32,828 nt of DNA from Actinomycetota bacterium (GTDB taxonomy: Bacteria; Actinomycetota; UBA4738; HRBIN12), in NCBI GenBank assembly GCA_005884925.1, contig VAYU01000066.1, positions 1 through 32,828 of the forward strand, given 5' to 3'. This document shows positions 15,384 through 22,922 of the stretch, piece after piece. The notes under the pieces are model-generated. The model made no database searches and had not been told where the DNA came from. It saw only the letters and a list, made by a program, of their open reading frames with translations. The translations under genes were made by a program, and so were the position numbers. Position 1 is the stretch's first letter, and the number at the start of each line of letters is the position of its first letter.

Positions 15384-16097
15384 ATGCGAACATCCGATCT
15401 GACATCCCTGGTTGAAGGACATTTCCGGTCTCGCGAAGGCACCCGACTCGACCTGGATAGCTTTCGAAGCGTCGGCGTCTGCGTCATGTCGTACGTGCGC
15501 TTGGTGTTCCGCCTACGTGACCTCGCCACGGCGGATGACCGCATCTGGTCGCGGCGAACGCGAGTTAGAGCCGTTGCTGTTGTCCTCGTCGTGCTCGCGA
15601 CGGGGTGCCAATCCGCGACCTCACCCGGCGGCGACGCGCATGGACGTCGACCGGCGAAGAACGCCGCAACGGCTCAGCTGTTGCCGAAGGACATCTTCGC
15701 GTTCCCGTCGTTCGATTTCGCGAGCTATCAAACGCTGCTGACACAGCTGAAAGGGACTCCGGTCGTTGTGAACATCTGGGCGTCATGGTGCCCGCCGTGT
15801 CGCCGGGAAGCTCCCCTTCTCGCGAGCGCTGCAGAAACCCACGGGGACGCCGTGCAGTTCCTCGGCGTCGACATTCTCGACGATCGGACCGATGGCAGAG
15901 CGTTCATCGAGCGGTACGGGATCCCGTACCCAAGCCTGTTCGATGCGTCGGGAGAGATCAGGAATCAGCTCGGGTTCATCGGGATACCACAGACGCTGTT
16001 CTACGACGCACAGGGCGCCATCGCGTCCAGCTGGACTGCTCCCCTCACGACGGAGGCTCTTCGTGATGGCCTCTCGAGCGTGGGTGTCCCGGCGTGA
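15384..16097 (+). CDS. TlpA/ResA-like thioredoxin-fold lipoprotein
   Basis: A thioredoxin domain of about 150 residues carries VVVNIWASWCPPCRREAPLL (WCPPC at 135-139), FLGVDILDD and the cis-Pro loop IGIPQTLFYD, all typical of exported TlpA/ResA-type thiol-disulfide oxidoreductases. A membrane segment ending in a lipobox (VVLVVLATGC, Cys75) anchors it outside the cell. About 60 residues precede that segment if ATG 15384 is used; ATG 15486 would give a more ordinary signal sequence. The next gene is a truncated CcdA, the natural electron donor for such a protein, so the relay looks broken here. Confidence 0.87.
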   Translation: MRTSDLTSLVEGHFRSREGTRLDLDSFRSVGVCVMSYVRLVFRLRDLATADDRIWSRRTRVRAVAVVLVVLATGCQSATSPGGDAHGRRPAKNAATAQLLPKDIFAFPSFDFASYQTLLTQLKGTPVVVNIWASWCPPCRREAPLLASAAETHGDAVQFLGVDILDDRTDGRAFIERYGIPYPSLFDASGEIRNQLGFIGIPQTLFYDAQGAIASSWTAPLTTEALRDGLSSVGVPA

Positions 16098-16188
16098 ACA
16101 CGGATGGACGTGGGCCGATTATCGACAAAGGGCCCCAGGCTTCGGCAGCAACGCCACCCCTCACCTCGCGCTCGTCCCCGGATGGTCA

Positions 16189-16515
16189 ATGGGGCACGAC
16201 CTAACGACCTGGTGGGCGCCGGCGCTCGCGTTTCTCGGGGGAATCGTGTCGTTCGCAAGCCCCTGTGTGTTGCCACTCGTGCCGGGTTATGTCTCGTTCG
16301 TGAGCGGGGTGGCGGCCACGCCGAAGCCGGGGCCCCGGCACCTTCGGGGCCGCCTCTTGCCGATGATCCTGTTCGTGCTGGGGTTCGGCGTCGTCTTCAC
16401 GTTGCTGGGAGCTGCGAGCGCAACGTGGGTGCCGCGGCTCGAGGGCCCGGTTGCGCAGAAGGTAAGCAAGACGGATCCGTCGATGGCCGCCAGTGGCGCC
16501 ACCGTGGTGCCGTAG
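16189..16515 (+). pseudogene. ccdA: CcdA truncated after its first third
   Basis: From ATG 16189 the frame reads WWAPALAFLGGIVSFASPCV, LPLVPGYVSFVSG and LPMILFVLGFGVVFTLLGAA. This is the first membrane segment of CcdA with its conserved SPCVLPLVPGY active-site motif, followed by the second segment. Near 16440-16460 family resemblance stops, and the frame ends at 16515 after 108 residues instead of about 240. The second active Cys, in TM4 of the family, is therefore missing, and electron transfer to the neighbouring TlpA-like protein should fail. The 230 bp that follow (16516-16745) contain no gene I recognise. Confidence 0.8.
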
Positions 16516-16745
16516 CCGTACAACCCGGGTAGAGCGACCGAGATCTCGACGCCGCGTTCTCTGACCCGGACAACAACTGCTCCAGCGTGAGCGCCACGTA
16601 AGTCCGCCGTGTACTCGCGGCCCCGAAGGCCCCCGCCCGTCCCCGGGGGGGTGACCTGCGGTGCGACTGCGTGCGACCTCCACTCGGAGACCACCGGCAC
16701 GCACCCTTCCTGATCCGGGAGCGGGGAGGGAGAATCGCAGCCGGG

Positions 16746-18892
16746 ATGGAACCGATCGACATCGGTGGCGACAGCGCTCATCCTGTGGGTGAAGGCGTCG
16801 CGGCGGTTGGAGACGAGCGACCGGCGCGGCTCACTCGCCTCGCGTGGCCGCTCGCGGCCTTCTGGCTCGTGGCGTGGGTGACGACGGTTGCGCTGCTGAT
16901 CGCGAACCGCTCGGCGATCCATGCGATCGAAGATGCGGACCCGGTGGACGTGATCCTGCCGATCGGATTCGCGGTCATCGGGACGCTCCTCGCCGCCAGG
17001 AAGCCCCGGAACCCGACGGGATGGATCTTCCTTAGCATCGCGATCCTCGGCGCGCTGTCCGGGGTCTCGACTCAGTACGTGTTCAGGAGCTCGAACATCG
17101 CTCCGCTCCCACTCACCGCCTGGGTGGGCTGGGTCCACGATCCGCTGAACTGGCTCGTATTCCCAGCCGGGCTGGCCACGTTCCTCTTCCTGCTGTTCCC
17201 CGACGGGCACCTGCCCTCGCGCCGATGGCGATGGATGGCCTGGTTCGCGGTCCTCGTCGTGTGCGTCGGCTTTGGATTCCTGGTGTTCCAGACGTCGATC
17301 CAGTTGGCCGGTTCGCCATCGATCCCTAGTCCGCTCGGGTCGATCGCCGTCGTGGACATGAACAACGGAGCTCCCGGCGTGATCTGGGTTGTTGGGCTGG
17401 CGGTCATCGTGACGGCGATGGCGGGGACCGTCGTCCGGATGCGGCGCTCCTCGGGTGAGCTCCGTCAGCAGCTGCGGTGGCTCGCGTTCGCCGCCGCACT
17501 CACGGCGGTCGCGATGGTCGGGCTGGTCGGCGCGTACGCCGTTGGACTCAACCCGCCGAATATGGCGTTCGACGCGATCCTCGTGCTCGGGTACGGCGTC
17601 GCCGTCCCGGTGAGCTGCGGTATCGCGATCCTGAAGCACGGGCTCTACGAGCTCGACGTCGTGATCAGCAAGACGGTGGTGTACACGGTCCTCGCCGCGT
17701 TCTTCACGGTCGTGTACCTCGCCATCGTCGTCGGGATCGGGACGGCGATCGGCTCGACCCACAGCTCGTTCCTGACCGTGCTCGCCGCCGCGACGATCGC
17801 GGTGGCGTTCAACCCCGTCCGCGATCGCGCGAAACGGTTCGCCAACCGGGTCGTCTACGGGGAGCGCGCCTCGCCCTACGAGGTGCTCTCCGAATTCTCG
17901 GAACGCGTGGCTGAGACGTATTCCGTGGAGGACGTTCTGCCCAGGATGGCCACACTGCTCGGCCAGGGCACCGGCGCGCGGGACGCGACCGTGTGGCTCC
18001 GCGTGGGCGGCGAGCTCCGTCCGTCAGCCTCGTGGGGATCGGGTGGGAGCAAGCCGGCTCCCATCCTGATGCCGGACGCGGAGCTTCCGGTCATCGCGGA
18101 CGCATCGAAGGTCGCCCCCGTTCGGCATCGGGACGAGCTCCTAGGTGCGCTCACGGTCACGAGCTCACCGGGGCGGAGGACAGGCTCGTCGACGACCTGG
18201 CGGCCCAGGCCGGGTTGGTGCTGCGGAACGTACGGCTCACCGAGGAGCTGCGCGCGAACCTCGAAGAGCTCCGGGCATCGAGGCAACGCTTGGTGACGGC
18301 CCAGGACGGGGAGCGCCGGCGGATCGAGCGCAACATCCACGACGGCGCGCAGCAGCAGCTGGTGGCGCTCGCGGTGCAGACGAGGATGGCGGAGACCCTG
18401 GCGGGGAGGGATCCCGGCCGCGAGCGCGAGCTGTTGCATCAGGTGCAGCAGGGACTCCAGGACGCTCTCGAGGATCTCCGGGTTCTCGCGCGCGGCATCT
18501 ACCCGCCCCTTCTAGCCGATCAGGGCCTCGGCGCCGCGCTCGAGGCCCAAGCTCGTCGTTCGTCCGTGCCGGTGACGGTCGAAGCTGATCGTGTCCCGCG
18601 CTACCCAGCGGAAGCGGAGGCGGCCGTCTACTTCTGTGTCCTGGAGGCGCTGCAGAACGTGGCGAAGTACGCGGAGGCTTCTCGCGCGACGGTGCGGCTT
18701 TCGCACTCCGCTGATGAGCTCCGCTTCGAGATCCAGGACGACGGCCGTGGGTTCGACGCCGCCGTGACCAGGTACGGGACAGGCGTGCAGGGGATGGTGG
18801 ACCGCCTTGCCGCGTTGGGCGGAGCGTTGCGTGTGGAGTCGGAGCCCGGCTCCGGTACGACGGTCGTCGGCACCCTCCGCCTGGATCGATGA
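16746..18892 (+). pseudogene. LiaS/NarX-type sensor histidine kinase interrupted by a frameshift
   Basis: Frame 1, from ATG 16746, encodes a polytopic N-terminal region with about eight membrane segments and a GAF-like linker (YEVLSEFSERVAETYSVEDV; DELLGALTV). It then runs into unrelated residues and stops at 18296. A second frame resumes from about 18158 (HELTGAEDRLVDDLAAQAGL) through the HisKA_3 box GERRRIERNIHDGAQQQLVA, the N-box LEALQNVAKYAEA, DDGRGFD and GTGVQGMVDRLAALGGALRV, to 18892. A small deletion near 18150-18160 explains both halves; family members carry a few extra residues there. Such kinases usually pair with a LuxR-type regulator, which is absent. It is either a true pseudogene or a sequencing error. 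Confidence 0.85.
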
Positions 18893-18913
18893 ACGGGGGA
18901 GCCTGCTCACAGC

Positions 18914-18965
18914 GGTGCGAGAGGGGAGACTCGAACTCCCACGGCCTCTCGGCCACCGGATCCTA
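18914..18965 (-). repeat. tRNA-Leu 3'-half duplicate, att-like copy B
   Basis: These 52 bp differ from the tRNA gene at 20900-20951 at one position, in the variable arm, and from copy A at one. The 5' half of the tRNA is missing. It begins 22 bp after the broken kinase and is followed by the same arm sequence as copy A. It marks the left border of the 2-kb interval B-C. No left arm of GTGAGC units precedes it, so its left flank may be the original chromosome. Confidence 0.82.
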
Positions 18966-19000
18966 GGTTGCTCGCGCTACGCACGAAATGCGATTCTACG

Positions 19001-19050
19001 TGTCGTCCCGTGTCATCTGGTGTCGTCCTGTGCCCGCGTGTGTCGTCCTG
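19001..19050 (+). repeat. Right arm of att-like copy B, five 10-bp units
   Basis: Five consecutive 10-bp blocks read TGTCGTCCCG, TGTCATCTGG, TGTCGTCCTG, TGCCCGCGTG and TGTCGTCCTG. The exact 10-bp period puts each copy on the same face of the helix, as for arm-type sites of a tyrosine recombinase. GTGAGAAA and GTGAGCAA units follow at 19053-19071. Function is inferred from position; the periodicity is directly visible. Confidence 0.55.
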
Positions 19051-19181
19051 TCGTGAGAAAGATGTGAGCAAGATAAGGACTCCCGCAGGAGATCGCTCAG
19101 GTCGCGGCCATCGCGTCGCCTTGACGGCGGCACGGCGAGCTCACCAAGATGGAGCTCGGACCGATCGATGGGGGGTGCATC

Positions 19182-20753
19182 GTGAGGAGAGGCTTCGCTC
19201 GGACGATCGTCGTGGCGTCGGCCCTGCTGATCGCTATGCCGCTGGCACTGCCCGCGGCTGCGGGACCGTACTCCACCGCAGCCGTGCATCAGGCCTCCGG
19301 CACTCCCAGCCCGCCAGCCAACGGGGAGAGCCCTTTCGCGTCGTGCGACATCTCCGGGATCCTGTTCCCCGGCGAGGTCAACTACGTGAACACCGAGCTG
19401 GAACCGTGGGTCGCGGTGAACCCGACGGACCCCTCGAACATCATCGGTGTGTATCAGCAGGACCGGTACACGTTCGGGGGAGCTCGGGGGTTGGCGGCCG
19501 CGGTCAGTCACGACGGCGGCGCGACGTGGAGCGCGACGTACCCGCACTTCAGCGTCTGCGCGGGAGGAACCCAAGCCAACGGTGGCGGCTTCCAGCGGGC
19601 CTCGGATCCCTGGGTCACGTTCGCCCCGAACGGCGACGCGTACTTCATCAGCCTGTCGCTCACTTTCATCGGCGACACCTCGACGACAGGAACGGCCGTT
19701 CTCGTGAGCAAGTCCACGGATGGGGGCGATCACTGGAGCGACCCGGTGACGCTCGTCCGGAACGTGGGGGATGCGGACGTGGCCCCCTTCTACTTCAATG
19801 ACAAGGAGTCCATCACCGCCGATCCCGTCAACTCGAACGACGTCTACGCGGTGTGGGACCGGATCAGGAAGCCCGGCGAAGCCCAGAGCGTCAACGCCGA
19901 GCACTCGTTCGCCTTCCGCGGCGACACCCTGTTCTCCCGGACGACCGACGGCGGGAAGACGTGGGAGGCGCCGAAGACGATCTTGTCGCGGACCAAGCTC
20001 ACCGGCTCGATCGGGAATCAGGTCGCGGTCCTCCCCGATGGAACGCTCCTGGATATCTTCGACTTCGCCCAGGGCTCGGGGAAGAACGCGCCTGGATTCG
20101 ACATCATGGTGCAGCGCTCGGCCGATCACGGGGCCAACTGGTCCGAGCCTATCGAGGTGGCTCCGGAGCAGGCGGTGCGGGTGTTCGACCCGGAGACCGG
20201 TGTGTCCGTGCGGGCCGGGGGTGGCCTGCCGGACATCGCGGTCGACCTCAACCCGGCGAGCCCGGCCTACGGCGATGTTTACGCCGTGTGGGGGGACAGC
20301 GTCGGCAGCGGGAAGACGAACAAGACGCAGCACAGCACCGTCGTGTTCACGCGGTCCACCGACGGCGGGCTCACCTGGTCGCCGCTCTCACGGATCGACG
20401 CGTCCCCCGGCAACGTCCAAGCGTTCACGCCGTCGGTCGCGGTGGCGGCCGATGGCACGATCGGAGTGACGTACTACGACTTCCGCAACAACACGCCAGA
20501 CCCTGGGCTCCCGACCGACCAGTGGTTCATCCACTGCCATCCCACCGACGACTGCACGGACCCTGCGAACTGGGCGGAGAACCACGTGGACGGACCGTTC
20601 GACATCGAGAACGCACCGATCTCCCGGGGCTATTTCCTCGGCGACTACGAGGGCCTGGCCTCGGTGGGCACGACGTTCGAGTCCTTCTTCTCCGAGACGA
20701 CGGCGACCGACAAGGACAACACGTACCTAGCGACGGTCCCGCCGGCCCCCTAG
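19182..20753 (+). CDS. Secreted Asp-box (sialidase-fold) beta-propeller protein
   Basis: Start chosen at GTG 19182, six bases after a GGGGGG run and directly before a Sec signal (RRGFARTIVVASALLIAMPL, cleavage near AAAG). ATG 19149 is the alternative. The 523-residue product carries five Asp-box motifs of the S-x-D-G-G-x-x-W type: SHDGGATW, STDGGDHW, TTDGGKTW, SADHGANW and STDGGLTW. These mark a sialidase/BNR-type propeller. The Arg triad needed for true sialidase activity cannot be assigned with confidence, so a carbohydrate-binding or other glycosidase role is equally possible. It is the only gene between tRNA-derived copies B and C. Confidence 0.88.
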   Translation: MRRGFARTIVVASALLIAMPLALPAAAGPYSTAAVHQASGTPSPPANGESPFASCDISGILFPGEVNYVNTELEPWVAVNPTDPSNIIGVYQQDRYTFGGARGLAAAVSHDGGATWSATYPHFSVCAGGTQANGGGFQRASDPWVTFAPNGDAYFISLSLTFIGDTSTTGTAVLVSKSTDGGDHWSDPVTLVRNVGDADVAPFYFNDKESITADPVNSNDVYAVWDRIRKPGEAQSVNAEHSFAFRGDTLFSRTTDGGKTWEAPKTILSRTKLTGSIGNQVAVLPDGTLLDIFDFAQGSGKNAPGFDIMVQRSADHGANWSEPIEVAPEQAVRVFDPETGVSVRAGGGLPDIAVDLNPASPAYGDVYAVWGDSVGSGKTNKTQHSTVVFTRSTDGGLTWSPLSRIDASPGNVQAFTPSVAVAADGTIGVTYYDFRNNTPDPGLPTDQWFIHCHPTDDCTDPANWAENHVDGPFDIENAPISRGYFLGDYEGLASVGTTFESFFSETTATDKDNTYLATVPPAP

Positions 20754-20770
20754 CTCGGCTCATCCCGAGC
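20753..20770 (+). terminator. Hairpin at the end of the Asp-box protein gene
   Basis: GCTCGG (20753-20758) pairs with CCGAGC (20765-20770) across a six-base loop, starting within the stop codon. There is no T tract. Confidence 0.35.
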
Positions 20771-20822
20771 CGCACAAGTAGCACGAGCCAGATACGGCGA
20801 TCGGACCCGATGCTGTTCCAGC

Positions 20823-20841
20823 GTGAGCGATCCGTGAGCAA
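20823..20841 (+). repeat. Left arm of att-like copy C (paired GTGAGC units)
   Basis: GTGAGCGA and GTGAGCAA stand 11 bp apart, about 66 bp before the tRNA core, mirroring the pair before copy A. The 14 bp just before the core are also alike in A and C (CTGGTCACA). Together with the right arm at copy B, both arms lie inside the B-C interval. Confidence 0.4.
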
Positions 20842-20901
20842 GAAGACTCGGATTCCAGCGTCCCGGGGCGTGTCGAGATGCATTTCCACTGGTCACATAG
20901 G

Positions 20902-20985
20902 TGCGAGAGGGGAGACTCGAACTCCCACGGCCTTTCGGCCACCGGATCCTAAGTCCGGCGCGTCTGCCAGTTCCGCCACTCTCGC
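20902..20985 (-). tRNA. tRNA-Leu (anticodon UAG)
   Basis: The minus strand folds as a complete class II tRNA of 84 nt. It has a seven-base acceptor stem GCGAGAG/CTCTCGC, an anticodon stem CCGGA/TCCGG with loop CTTAGGA (anticodon TAG, reading CUA), a long variable arm GGCCGAAAGGCC and a T arm containing GTTCGAGTC. The discriminator is A at 20902. The following two bases are CC but no full CCA is encoded. Its 3' half matches copies A and B, making it the probable integration target. Reading frames across it (VREGRLELPRPFGHRI and so on) are artefacts. Confidence 0.95.
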
Positions 20986-21091
20986 TCGACGACCAGGGTA
21001 ACCATCGGAAGATCGCGGTCAACGCGACCGACGGCACCGTTGAGGACGCGAGAGGGACGGAGGAGTGTCCGCTCGCCGAAAGGCTCCTTGG

Positions 21092-21097
21092 TAGCCT
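21092..21097 (+). promoter_or_regulatory. -10 element TAGCCT before the first GT-C-like gene
   Basis: TAGCCT fits TANNNT and lies nine bases before ATG 21107, with no ribosome binding site. This fits leaderless or nearly leaderless expression of the membrane-protein array, which begins about 120 bp upstream of the divergent tRNA-Leu start. Confidence 0.3.
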
Positions 21098-21106
21098 TCT
21101 TGGCCG

Positions 21107-22918
21107 ATGACCGTTCCGCCCGACGAGAACCCCGCGACGACCGTGGATGACCTCGTCGAACTCGATGACGCGGGATCCGAGACGCAGCCGCTGGAGGATG
21201 CCGAGAACGGGGCGACCCTGTCGTGGGCGCGGAGCCTCCCCCCGTGGTCGCGCGGTCTGATCGCGTTCGTGGCGTACCTGATCGCTGCGGTCGCCATCTG
21301 GGCCGGTCCGATCATCGGCGACTTCGGGACGCGGTCCGTCGGGAACGGCAAGGGCGACGCCAAGATCTACGAATGGGCGATCGGCTGGATGCATTGGAGC
21401 CTGTTGCATCGAACAGACCCCCTTTTCACGCACGCGGTCTTCGCTCCCTCGGGAACGAGCCTCGCGTGGACGAGCTTCTTGCCTGCGGGGGGCTTCGTCA
21501 TGTTCCCGGTTCGAACGCTCTTCGGTTCCGTCGTTGCGACCAACGTGCTGATGCTGCTGGCTTCGGCGCTCGCGGGTTGGGCCGCGTACCTCGTGTGCGT
21601 TCGGCTCACGCACGCCTTCTGGCCGTCGCTGGTCGGGGGGTTCCTGTTCGCCTACTCCGCGTATATGACCGGGCAGGGGCACGGCCACCTCAACCTCATC
21701 CTGATCTTCCCGGCGCCGCTCGCCGTGTATCTGATCATCCGGCGGGTCGAAGGCTCGATCGGTCAGGTGGCGTTCGTCGTGCTGATGACGTTGACGCTGG
21801 CGACCCTCTTCCTGTGCTCGACGGAGGTGTTCGCAACCACGACGTTCTTCGGCATCATCGCGTACGCGATCGCACTCATCGCGGCAGGGCGGGACCGCGG
21901 GCGTGTGTTCGAGTCCGGCGCCCTCACGGCACTTGCGTACCTGTTCACGTTCATCGTCCTCTCGCCGTACCTCATCGCGGCGATCAGGAACCAGCCACCG
22001 GACGTTATCCGTGACCCCGCGCACGCATCGATCGACCTCTATTCCTTCCTGGTCCCGCGCAGCTTCATGGGTGGGTTGCATCTCGTCTCACCGGCGTTCA
22101 CCGAGAAGTGGAGCGATCGGTTCACATCGCTGCCGATCGAAGACGCGGGCTACATCTCGATCGCTCTGGTGGCCGTGCTTATCGGTTTCGCGATCACGGA
22201 GCGCAGGAGGAAGGGCACGTGGGGGTTGCTGGCATTCGTCGCGATCGTCTCCGTCGCTGCCCTCGGCCCCGTGCTTCACGTGATGGGCAGAGGTTCGGTG
22301 ACGATGCCGTGGACCTTCGCGAGCGGCGTGCCCCTCCTGCGCAACGCAACTCCCCAGCGGTTCCCCGCGTACTCGGCGCTCGCTATCGGGGTGATCGCCG
22401 CGTTGTGGCTGGCTCGCGCCCCCGAGAAGACGGTGGTGATCCGATGGAGCCTGGTGCTCCTCGGCGTGCTCCTGCTCCTCCCGAACTGGGCCCAGCCGAA
22501 TCATTTGCCCCAGACGGTTCCGGCGTTCTTCACGAGCGGCGAGTACCAGAAGGTTCTCCAGCCCGAGGAGATCGTCTTCGCCATCCCTAAGAGCAAGGGC
22601 GAGGAGCTGCTCTGGCAGGATGCCACGGACTTCTCGTTCCGGCTTCCGCAGGGCTATCTGGGTCCCGTCCCGGTCGCGTTCGCAGACGAACCGTTGAGCA
22701 TCGGGCTGACGGCTTCTCAGCCGAGCGCCGTACCACCCCAGGAGCTCGTGAGTTGGCTCGATGAGCACGAGGTGACATCGGTCGTCGTCGCCGATGTCGG
22801 TGCCGGGTCGTTCGCGCCGCTCTTACGGTCTGCCGGTGGCCACCTCATCTACCAGGGGGACGGTGTCTCCGTCTGGCGTCCTTCGGACGGCATATGGACC
22901 CTCGTGAGCACGCCGTAG
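21107..22918 (+). CDS. GT-C-like polytopic membrane protein, paralogue 1
   Basis: This 603-residue protein has an acidic cytoplasmic tail (about 1-45), then about 11 membrane segments, and a C-terminal soluble part (about 460-603). The first outer loop carries GKGDAKIYEWAIGW with Asp84, the position of the acceptor-activating Asp in GT-C glycosyltransferases. It is followed by DPLFTHAVFAPSGTSLAW. Other landmarks are WAAYLVCVRLTHAFWPSLVG, PAPLAVYLIIRRVEGSIGQV and the terminal YQGDGVSVWRPSD. It is the most divergent of four paralogues in this window and stands four bases before the second. By family pattern it may move a sugar from a polyprenyl-phosphate donor outside the membrane; this is inference. 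Confidence 0.8.
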   Translation: MTVPPDENPATTVDDLVELDDAGSETQPLEDAENGATLSWARSLPPWSRGLIAFVAYLIAAVAIWAGPIIGDFGTRSVGNGKGDAKIYEWAIGWMHWSLLHRTDPLFTHAVFAPSGTSLAWTSFLPAGGFVMFPVRTLFGSVVATNVLMLLASALAGWAAYLVCVRLTHAFWPSLVGGFLFAYSAYMTGQGHGHLNLILIFPAPLAVYLIIRRVEGSIGQVAFVVLMTLTLATLFLCSTEVFATTTFFGIIAYAIALIAAGRDRGRVFESGALTALAYLFTFIVLSPYLIAAIRNQPPDVIRDPAHASIDLYSFLVPRSFMGGLHLVSPAFTEKWSDRFTSLPIEDAGYISIALVAVLIGFAITERRRKGTWGLLAFVAIVSVAALGPVLHVMGRGSVTMPWTFASGVPLLRNATPQRFPAYSALAIGVIAALWLARAPEKTVVIRWSLVLLGVLLLLPNWAQPNHLPQTVPAFFTSGEYQKVLQPEEIVFAIPKSKGEELLWQDATDFSFRLPQGYLGPVPVAFADEPLSIGLTASQPSAVPPQELVSWLDEHEVTSVVVADVGAGSFAPLLRSAGGHLIYQGDGVSVWRPSDGIWTLVSTP

Positions 22919-22922
22919 CCGC

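Noticed and set aside
16287-17762. 491-codon minus-strand frame opposite the kinase sensor region
   Set aside because: Low-complexity charged sequence mirroring membrane segments on the other strand; no domain visible.
18996-20333. 445-codon minus-strand frame opposite the Asp-box gene
   Set aside because: The plus strand has a signal peptide and five Asp-boxes; the opposite frame has no motif or plausible start context.
20901-21110. Reading frame starting VREGRLELPRPFGHRI over the tRNA-Leu gene
   Set aside because: It is the known artefact of translating the antisense of a tRNA-Leu gene; the same peptide appears at copies A and B only because they are tRNA fragments.
20750-22081. 443-codon minus-strand frame spanning the tRNA and GT-C-like paralogue 1
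   Set aside because: It runs through the tRNA gene and opposite a well-supported membrane protein; charged low-complexity shadow.
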